The notes under the pieces: generated by a model
Seen by the model: only the letters and a program-made list of their open reading frames with translations
Database searches by the model: none
What the model was told of the DNA's origin: nothing
Position numbers and translations under genes: made by a program
In this document: piece by piece, positions 1 to 5,124 of the stretch
Layout of the letters: every line of letters starts with the position of its first letter
Numbering within the stretch: position 1 is the first letter of the stretch
Origin: JAKFWF01 sp041745515
GTDB taxonomy: Bacteria; Pseudomonadota; Alphaproteobacteria; Rhizobiales; Hyphomicrobiaceae
Direction of reading: 5' to 3'
Length of the DNA stretch: 13,391 nucleotides
Assembly: GCA_041745515.1 (NCBI GenBank)
Contig: JBGTIU010000117.1
Coordinates: 1 to 13,391, forward strand

Positions 1-531
1 GTCAGCGCATTGGCGCTCGTTGCCCCGGTCGGGCCGATTGCGACGACGCCCGCACGGGCTCTGTCGCCATTGCACCGGCTGTCATTTCGGGTCATGCCAA
101 CGATACCGGGCGCGTCGCGCGCGACGTTCGCGGCGATGCGGATAATGGCTCGAACTGCGCCCTCCATGACTGCTTGGCTGGCGGCTGTCGCCGCCGGATC
201 GGAAGATCGAGAAATCATGCGCGATGTTGCGGCCCGTCGCTCTCTTGGCGCCAATTTTAAAGCCGGGCTGGCGGTTTCGGCGCTTGGCCCCACGCTCGAC
301 ATGTATTTGTTCAGCCGCCCGTGGAATGTCGCTTTCGATCGCATTATCGTTCCAGCCCGAATTTGGATCGGATCGGCCGATCGCAATGTGCCGTTAGCAG
401 CCGTGGACGAGCTTCTGCGCAAGCTCCCGGCGATTGAATTGATCCGGATCGCCGATTCCGGGCATTTCTGGGTGACGCGAAATTATCGTCCGGTGCTGTC
501 GTGGATCGCCGCTTCCGCGTCGATCCCTTGA
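1..531 (+). CDS. Alpha/beta hydrolase, 3' part only (5' end outside window)
   Basis: The reading frame is open from base 1 to the TGA at 529-531, so only the last 176 residues are present. The TTG at base 10 is not a credible start because the frame continues upstream. What is seen fits the C-terminal half of an alpha/beta-hydrolase fold. A hydrophobic strand (LALVAPVGP) resembles the one after the nucleophile elbow. An Arg/Met-rich stretch could form a lid. The strand IWIGSADRNVP carries the likely acid Asp (codon 127, bases 379-381), and DSGHFW carries the likely catalytic His (codon 155, bases 463-465). The nucleophile Ser (GxSxG) would lie upstream of the window. The substrate cannot be deduced: esterases, lactonases, C-C hydrolases and haloperoxidase-like enzymes all share these features. 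The family call is fairly secure, the function is unknown. Confidence 0.75.
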   Translation, partial: VSALALVAPVGPIATTPARALSPLHRLSFRVMPTIPGASRATFAAMRIMARTAPSMTAWLAAVAAGSEDREIMRDVAARRSLGANFKAGLAVSALGPTLDMYLFSRPWNVAFDRIIVPARIWIGSADRNVPLAAVDELLRKLPAIELIRIADSGHFWVTRNYRPVLSWIAASASIP

Positions 532-644
532 TTGCACCACCAGGCGGCTATCGAAACGCCAATTGTTAAAATGCGTGCTGGAAGAATTGAAAATAACATT
601 ATGACGGGTTGTGCGCACTACCTGCGTGGCGGGGCTCGATCGTC

Positions 645-788
645 ATGTCAATTAGTAACCTTGCCAAGGGCATCACACTGATAGTTATAGCGCCCATGCT
701 TATTATGCACGATCCAAGTAATGCAGCTCCCGAAGACAAAAGACCACTTGTTTTTTCATGGAAACTGATGCAATTGGCATTTCTGTGA
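645..788 (+). CDS. Possible small ORF, 47 residues, signal-peptide-like
   Basis: This frame runs from ATG 645 to TGA 786-788. The predicted product begins with a short basic region (Lys8), a hydrophobic run (ITLIVIAPMLIM) and then SNA/APEDK, which resembles a signal peptide with a signal peptidase I site. Only about 20 residues would remain after cleavage. The G-rich stretch before the ATG (628-634) is a poor ribosome binding site. The frame sits in a spacer that is about 46% GC, where chance ORFs with hydrophobic codons are common. I do not recognise a family. It may be a gene remnant, a chance ORF or a real small exported peptide; chance is the most likely. Confidence 0.15.
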   Translation: MSISNLAKGITLIVIAPMLIMHDPSNAAPEDKRPLVFSWKLMQLAFL

Positions 789-816
789 TCCACAAGCGCT
801 AGGAAAGACAAGGCAC

Positions 817-1131
817 ATGGCTGTCCCTTCTATCGAGAAATTATCCCTCAAAGAGTTGTTGGAACTGCGCACGCGCGTTGAAAAAGCGATCGTTACGGTC
901 CAGGAGCGCGAACGGGTGGCGTTGCGGCAGAAAATGGAGAGCATGGCTCAGGATGCAGGTTTCGGGTTGTCCGACCTGTTCGGCAGTCGTTCGACAAAAG
1001 GCAAGACTGTCGCGGCCAAGTACATGAACCCGGATAATCCGGGTGAAACCTGGACTGGGCGCGGCCGCAAGCCGAGGTGGCTCGTCGCCAAGCTCGACAA
1101 GGGCAAGAAGATGGCCGATTTTACGATCTGA
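817..1131 (+). CDS. H-NS family nucleoid-associated protein (HvrA-like)
   Basis: This 104-residue protein has the two-part layout of alphaproteobacterial H-NS/HvrA proteins. Residues 5-45 are charged and helical (KELLELRTRVEKAI and onward), suited to a coiled-coil oligomerisation region. A linker follows, then the C-terminal DNA-binding core. Residues 69-88 contain YMNPDNPGETWTGRGRKPRW, the hallmark of the family, with the AT-hook-like GRGRKPRW loop that reads the minor groove of AT-rich DNA. HvrA of Rhodobacter is a known regulator of photosynthesis and nitrogen-fixation genes; here only a general role in nucleoid structure or silencing of AT-rich DNA can be inferred. ATG 817 has AGGA at 801-804, slightly distant, and AAGG at 810-813, too close, so the binding site is ordinary at best. 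The preceding AT-richer spacer could be its own target. It stands alone and converges on nnr with a 70-base gap. Confidence 0.92.
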   Translation: MAVPSIEKLSLKELLELRTRVEKAIVTVQERERVALRQKMESMAQDAGFGLSDLFGSRSTKGKTVAAKYMNPDNPGETWTGRGRKPRWLVAKLDKGKKMADFTI

Positions 1132-1201
1132 AATCGTGACGTTTCGATTACAAAGCGCAGCGCGCGATAGCGATTGCGTGCCGGGAATTTGTTTTTTGGC
1201 G

Positions 1202-2698
1202 CTAATGCTGTCCGGAGAGCCTCGCAAGAACTTTAGGCAGTTGTTCGGGCAAGTCTTCCGCGATGAGTCCCGGACCGAAAACATTGGCGCATTCGCCATG
1301 GAGCCACACGGCGGCGCATGCGGCGCTCCAGGACGGCATACCTTGCGCAAGTAAGCCGGCGACGAAGCCCGCCAGTACATCTCCCGCGCCGGCGGTGGCC
1401 AATGTTGGCGGGGCGTTGCAATTGATCGCCGCACGACCATCAGAACTCGCGATCACTGTGTCGGCGCCCTTCAAAATAACAGTTGCCCCGCATCTGGACG
1501 CCGCATACCGCGCTCGATCAATCTTCGAGCCGGTTGCATCGGGAAACAAGCGCTTGAATTCACCATCGTGCGGCGTGAGCACAATACCTGGCATCGCGCG
1601 TGTCAGCGTCAGCAGCCTCTCCGGCGCCCCTTCGAACGAGGTCAGCGCATCGGCGTCCAGCACGGCGTTCGCGCCCGCCGCGATCACGATTTCGACCATG
1701 CGCTGCGTGGTTTCCCCAACGCCGCAACCGGGTCCGACAACAACGACGTTGCGGCGCTCGTCTGCTAGGATCTCCGACAGCCCGTTGGGAGCATTGAACG
1801 GCTCAACCATTATCGCGGTCAGATGCATGGCGTTGACAACCGATGCGTCTTGTGGCGATGCAACAGTGACAAGGCCGGCGCCGATCCTCAACGCACCGCG
1901 CGCGGCTAGGCGGGCTGCGCCGGTTCGCGTCGCTGTACCTGAGACGACGACGGCATGGCCGCGGGAATATTTGTGCTCGGATGTTCCAAGCGGACGACGA
2001 TGGGGCTGCCAGAGCAGGCGATCGTTGCGAAACGTCCGGGGGCGAATGCGGTCCAGAACGTTCGATGGAATGCCGATGTCCGCGATCGTCAAGGCGCCGC
2101 AAAGCCCGCGGCCGGGCAGCAACAGATGAGCGGGTTTGGCCCGAAAGAACGTCACGGTACGAGTAGCGTGATAGAGAGGGCCGTCTCGTCCGGCAGGCGC
2201 CCTCCCGGTGTCTGCGTCGATGCCGCTTGGAACATCGATTGCAAGGATCGGCTTGCAATTTGAGAATTGCCGAAGGCGGTCGACAATCTCTGCCGCCGGT
2301 CCCTCAAGGGGACGAGAAAGCCCCGAACCGAACAACGCATCGATAATGAGATCGGCATCACTGAGATCGAGGTTTGTTCCGCCGGCGAACTCTCTGTTCC
2401 AGGCGCGTGCCATCTCGGCAGAATCGCCTTTGAGCCGATCGGGCTCGACAAGGCAGGTCACCTGAACTTCATAGCCAAGCCGTTTAAGCAGTCGCGCCGC
2501 AACGAACCCGTCGCCTCCATTTTTGCCCGGCCCACATAGCACCTGAATCCGTGTGCCGGGCTGCGCCATTGCCCGGGCCTCGTGCGCGACTGCCCTCCCT
2601 GCATTTTCCATCAGCGCAAGCGATGCGATCCCGCCCGCGACCGTTAGGCGGTCGGCCTCAACCATTTCGGAAACGGACAGCAGCGCAAGGTCATTCAT
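1202..2698 (-). CDS. nnr: Bifunctional ADP-dependent NAD(P)H-hydrate dehydratase / NAD(P)H-hydrate epimerase
   Basis: This enzyme repairs NADHX/NADPHX, the hydrated, inactive forms of the nicotinamide cofactors. The N-terminal YjeF_N domain (about residues 1-220) epimerises R to S; the C-terminal ribokinase-like domain (about 235-498) dehydrates S-NAD(P)HX using ADP or ATP. Visible motifs are GPGKNGGDG (56-64), DALFGSGL (120-127), DVPSGID (155-161, cation/epimerase site), HKYSRGH (242-248), DADAL (348-352), TPHDGEF (375-381), KGADTVI (410-416) and TAGAGDVLAG (435-444) with the likely catalytic Asp440. Its 498 residues match the fused bacterial form. I chose ATG 2698 because homology begins at MNDLALLSVSEM; a 52-residue upstream extension to 2854 is arginine-rich, unlike the family, and would run over the glnB promoter. 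It ends in TAG, the only TAG in the window. It is divergent from glnB, so the 218-base spacer probably serves both. Confidence 0.95.
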   Translation of the reverse strand: MNDLALLSVSEMVEADRLTVAGGIASLALMENAGRAVAHEARAMAQPGTRIQVLCGPGKNGGDGFVAARLLKRLGYEVQVTCLVEPDRLKGDSAEMARAWNREFAGGTNLDLSDADLIIDALFGSGLSRPLEGPAAEIVDRLRQFSNCKPILAIDVPSGIDADTGRAPAGRDGPLYHATRTVTFFRAKPAHLLLPGRGLCGALTIADIGIPSNVLDRIRPRTFRNDRLLWQPHRRPLGTSEHKYSRGHAVVVSGTATRTGAARLAARGALRIGAGLVTVASPQDASVVNAMHLTAIMVEPFNAPNGLSEILADERRNVVVVGPGCGVGETTQRMVEIVIAAGANAVLDADALTSFEGAPERLLTLTRAMPGIVLTPHDGEFKRLFPDATGSKIDRARYAASRCGATVILKGADTVIASSDGRAAINCNAPPTLATAGAGDVLAGFVAGLLAQGMPSWSAACAAVWLHGECANVFGPGLIAEDLPEQLPKVLARLSGQH

Positions 2699-2725
2699 GA
2701 TCCAATACCCCGGGATCGCAGACGA

Positions 2726-2744
2726 TTGCATCGTTATCAGGCAA
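2726..2744 (+). promoter_or_regulatory. Possible NtrC-type enhancer site upstream of glnB
   Basis: TTGCATCGTTATCAGGCAA is an imperfect 19-base dyad with intact TTGC and GCAA ends. It matches about 11 of the 16 defined positions of the classical NtrC site TTGCACCA-N3-TGGTGCAA. Its centre lies about 140 bases before the start point expected for the sigma-54 promoter at 2849-2864, a normal distance for NtrC enhancers. A second dyad, CGCAACC-TT-GGTCGCG at 2784-2799, has shorter spacing and does not fit the consensus. This is consensus matching by eye only. Confidence 0.3.
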
Positions 2745-2848
2745 TCCGCACAGTTTTTCATCACGCGCACGATGTCTGCCTGCCGCAACCTTGGTCGCGG
2801 GACGCGGAAGTCACTGGATCTGCGCAACCTCATCTTTCGCTTACCAAC

Positions 2849-2864
2849 TGGCACAGGTCATGCT
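2849..2864 (+). promoter_or_regulatory. Sigma-54 (RpoN) promoter for glnB(A)
   Basis: TGGCACAGGTCATGCT fits the -24/-12 consensus TGGCAC-N5-TTGCA. The -24 half is perfect, the GC of the -12 half is present, and the GG and GC doublets have the required spacing. Transcription would start near base 2875, giving a leader of about 42 bases to the glnB ATG at 2917. NtrC-activated sigma-54 promoters before glnB are established in rhizobia and Azospirillum, so motif and context agree. This implies induction under nitrogen limitation. Confidence 0.75.
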
Positions 2865-2896
2865 TAATGTGACCGCGCAGATCAACCGAGGGCCGG

Positions 2897-2911
2897 CCGC
2901 CAGGCTGGCGG
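2897..2911 (+). other. Hairpin directly before the glnB start codon
   Basis: CCGCCA-GGC-TGGCGG forms a perfect 6-base-pair stem with a 3-base loop, ending 5 bases before ATG 2917. The right arm (TGGCGG) occupies the position where a ribosome binding site would lie and is the only G-rich stretch there. If it folds in the mRNA it would partly hide the translation start. The pairing is direct observation; a regulatory role is inference. Confidence 0.35.
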
Positions 2912-2916
2912 AACGT

Positions 2917-3255
2917 ATGAAAAAGATCGAGGCCGTAATTAAGCCGTTTAAACTCGACGAGGTAAAAGAGGCGCTACAGGAAATCGGTCTGCAAGGCATC
3001 ACCGTGATCGAGGCGAAGGGGTTCGGCCGCCAGAAGGGCCATACCGAGCTTTACCGGGGCGCCGAATACGTGGTGGATTTCCTGCCAAAGGTGAAAATCG
3101 AAGTAGTGCTGGCCGACGAGATGTTGGACAAAGCCATCGACGCGATCCAAAAAGCTGCCAAGACCGGTCGCATTGGCGACGGCAAGATTTTCGTGTCAAC
3201 CATCGAGGAAGCGATCCGCATCCGCACTGGCGAGACCGGCGCCGACGCGATCTGA
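2917..3255 (+). CDS. glnB: Nitrogen regulatory protein P-II (GlnB)
   Basis: PII is the trimeric cytoplasmic sensor of 2-oxoglutarate, ATP/ADP and, through uridylylation by GlnD, glutamine. It controls GS adenylylation (GlnE) and NtrB/NtrC signalling. The product is 112 residues, the canonical length, starting MKKIEAVIKPFKLDEV. The T-loop RGAEYVVDF places the uridylylation site at Tyr51 (codon 3067-3069). The PII B-loop region is present as KTGRIGDGKIFV, and the C-loop as IRIRTGETGADAI. I chose ATG 2917 because homology starts exactly there; the frame is open upstream to about 2791, but the added residues are not PII-like and precede the sigma-54 promoter start point. glnA follows after 132 bases on the same strand, the standard glnBA arrangement. 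GlnB rather than GlnK is favoured by the link to glnA and the absence of amtB. Confidence 0.97.
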   Translation: MKKIEAVIKPFKLDEVKEALQEIGLQGITVIEAKGFGRQKGHTELYRGAEYVVDFLPKVKIEVVLADEMLDKAIDAIQKAAKTGRIGDGKIFVSTIEEAIRIRTGETGADAI

Positions 3256-3311
3256 ATGTCGAGGGGATTTCGCAACGCCCGGGAGCGGCTGATGCAAGCT
3301 GTCGTTTCCGA

Positions 3312-3326
3312 TCGCGGGCGCCGCGA
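3312..3326 (+). other. Hairpin in the glnB-glnA spacer
   Basis: TCGCGG-GCG-CCGCGA is a perfect 6-base-pair stem with a 3-base loop, midway in the 132-base spacer. It is followed by CTAAGTTTG rather than a T-run, so it is not a standard terminator. It could be an mRNA processing or partial attenuation site between glnB and glnA, or chance in GC-rich DNA. Confidence 0.3.
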
Positions 3327-3387
3327 CTAAGTTTGAAAACCAACCATAGCGCAATCGCGCGTTAGTCAAGAGCCAAGGGGAGTAGCT

Positions 3388-4797
3388 ATGACCGCCAGTA
3401 CCGACGTCCTGAAAATGATAAAGGACAAGGATGTGAAATTCGTCGATCTGCGCTTTACCGATACCAAGGGCAAGATGCAGCACGTCACGGCAGAAGCCGG
3501 CTGCATCGATGAGGGCGTGTTCGCTGACGGCTACGCGTTCGACGGCTCATCAATCGCCGGCTGGAAGGGCATCGAGGCTTCTGACATGACGCTGATGCTC
3601 GATCCCGCCTCGGCCCACCTTGACCCATTCTATGCGCAGACGACGCTCGCAATGTTCTGCGACGTTATCGAACCATCAACTGGCGAACTCTACGAGCGCG
3701 ATCCTCGTGGCATCGCCAAGAAGGCCGAGGCCTACATGAAATCGACGGGCGTCGGCGACGCCATCTACTTCGGCCCTGAAGCCGAATTCTTTATCTTTGA
3801 CGACGTGCGTTTCACGTCGGAACCGCACCATGTTTCATTCAAGCTCGACTCCAACGAGCTGCCGTCGAACACGGGTACCGAATACGAGATGGGCAATCTC
3901 GGTCATCGTCCGCGCACCAAGGGCGGGTATTTCCCCGTTCCGCCGATCGACAGCTGCCAGGACATCCGCTCCGAGATGTTGTCGGTCATGGCCGAAATGG
4001 GGGTGACGGTCGAGAAGCACCACCATGAGGTGGCAGCCGCCCAACATGAACTCGGCGTCAAGTTCGGCCCGATGCTGAAGATGGCCGACGGCATGCAGAT
4101 CTATAAGTACGTGGCGCACAACGTCGCCCAAGCCTACGGCAAATCGGTGACATTCATGCCGAAGCCGATGTACGGCGACAATGGCTCAGGCATGCACTGC
4201 CACCAATCGATCTGGAAGGGAGGCAACCCGGTGTTCGCCGGCAACAAGTATGCCGATCTTTCGGAAACCTGCCTGTTCTATATCGGCGGTGTTCTGAAGC
4301 ACGCCAAGGCGATCAACGCGTTTTCCAACCCGCTGACCAACTCCTACAAGCGGTTGGTGCCGGGCTACGAGGCCCCCGTGTTGCTAGCCTACTCGGCGCG
4401 CAACCGCTCGGCCTCCTGTCGCATCCCGCATGTGACGAGCCCGAAAGCCAAGCGCATCGAGATCCGCGTCCCCGACCCCGGCGCCAACCCCTAATTGGCG
4501 TTCGCAGCCATGCTGATGGCGGGTCTCGACGGCATCGCCAACAAGACCCATCCGGGCGAGCCGATGGACAAGAACCTGTACGATCTGCCGCCGGCGGAGC
4601 TGGCGAAAATCCCGACGGTGTGCGCGTCGCTGCGCGAGGCCCTGCACAGCCTCGACAAGGATCGTGCGTTCCTGAAGGCCGGCGGGGTGTTCAGCGACGA
4701 CATGATCGACGCCTACATCGAGCTCAAGATGCAGGAAGTGGCGCGCACCGACATGACACCGCACCCGGTCGAGTTCGACATGTATTATTCGGTGTGA
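3388..4797 (+). pseudogene. glnA: Type I glutamine synthetase glnA, interrupted by an in-frame TAA at codon 369
   Basis: GS makes glutamine from glutamate, ammonia and ATP as a cytoplasmic dodecamer. Read through the TAA at 4492-4494, the frame gives 469 codons to TGA 4795-4797, exactly a normal GSI. The beta-grasp segment carries DGSSIAGW. The catalytic segment carries FGPEAEFF, HHHEVAAAQHE, NGSGMHCHQS, RLVPGYEAPV and NRSASCRIP; Glu358 and Arg360 in RIEIRVPDP correspond to E. coli Glu357 and Arg359. The stop replaces Tyr in GANPYLAF. The downstream part is intact: LAFAAMLMAGLDGI, the adenylylation loop MDKNLYDLP with Tyr398 (4579-4581), and the C-terminus TPHPVEFDMYYSV. ATG 3388 has a strong AAGGGGAG ribosome site at 3375-3382, spaced 5 bases. 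If the TAA is real and terminates, the 368-residue product lacks the adenylylation site and the C-terminal helical thong, so dodecamer assembly is unlikely. A sequencing error is a serious alternative. Confidence 0.95.
4492..4494 (+). other. In-frame TAA replacing the conserved Tyr codon of glnA
   Basis: The context is GGC GCC AAC CCC TAA TTG GCG TTC, read G-A-N-P-stop-L-A-F. GSI proteins have NPYLAF or close variants here, so one base (TAC or TAT to TAA) explains the change. No frame shift occurs on either side. Confidence 0.97.
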
Positions 4798-4821
4798 TCG
4801 GCATTTCGTTCCCGATAATGG

Positions 4822-4853
4822 AAAAGGCCCGGAGCGATCCGGGCTTTTTTTTT
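4822..4853 (+). terminator. Rho-independent terminator after glnA
   Basis: The stem GCCCGG (4827-4832) and CCGGGC (4839-4844) encloses a 6-base loop AGCGAT and is followed by nine T residues (4845-4853). The As before the stem can extend pairing into the T-run. It lies 25 bases after the natural glnA stop and clearly closes the glnBA transcript. Confidence 0.93.
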
Positions 4854-5124
4854 GGTGCTCTGCGCAAGCGTGAAGATCAGGCCAGGTCGCTTGAACCTTT
4901 GTAGATGAATGAAGTTTGTGGAAAATGGAGCAAGCCTGAGATGCCTAACTGAATTTCGGAGCTGTTTCGGCAGCCGTGAGCGCCTCAACCCAAACACCGA
5001 CCTCTGTCCTCGCGGTGCAGGTCTGAGCTGCGAAACTGACCGGCACGACGCTGATAAGCTGCTTCGCAGACTGGCGCCGCCGGCCTATATGCACTGCACC
5101 ACTCACCAGACGCACGGAGACGTT

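Noticed and set aside
1132..1201. Possible terminator between the H-NS-like gene and nnr
   Set aside because: There is a T-run at 1191-1196, but the only nearby inverted repeats are short (4-5 bases) and not adjacent to it.
1263..2129. 288-codon plus-strand ORF opposite nnr
   Set aside because: It lies antisense to the conserved nnr coding sequence, has no recognisable motifs, and its low-complexity Ala/Ser/Pro/Arg composition is typical of the opposite strand of a high-GC gene.
2699..2854. 52-codon upstream extension of nnr
   Set aside because: It is in frame but arginine-rich and non-homologous, and it would start at the edge of the glnB sigma-54 promoter. The family N-terminus begins at ATG 2698.
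4492..4494. Selenocysteine or pyrrolysine recoding at the glnA stop
   Set aside because: Those systems decode TGA and TAG, not TAA, and the site is a conserved Tyr rather than Cys or Lys.
4495..4797. Separate downstream gene for the glnA C-terminal 100 codons
   Set aside because: It is the continuous, in-frame remainder of GSI. No ribosome binding site is evident before ATG 4510, and a C-terminal GS fragment alone has no known role.
4909..5124. 72-codon upstream extension of dcp
   Set aside because: The residues do not resemble Dcp N-termini. ATG 5125 has a GGAGA site and matches the expected start and length.
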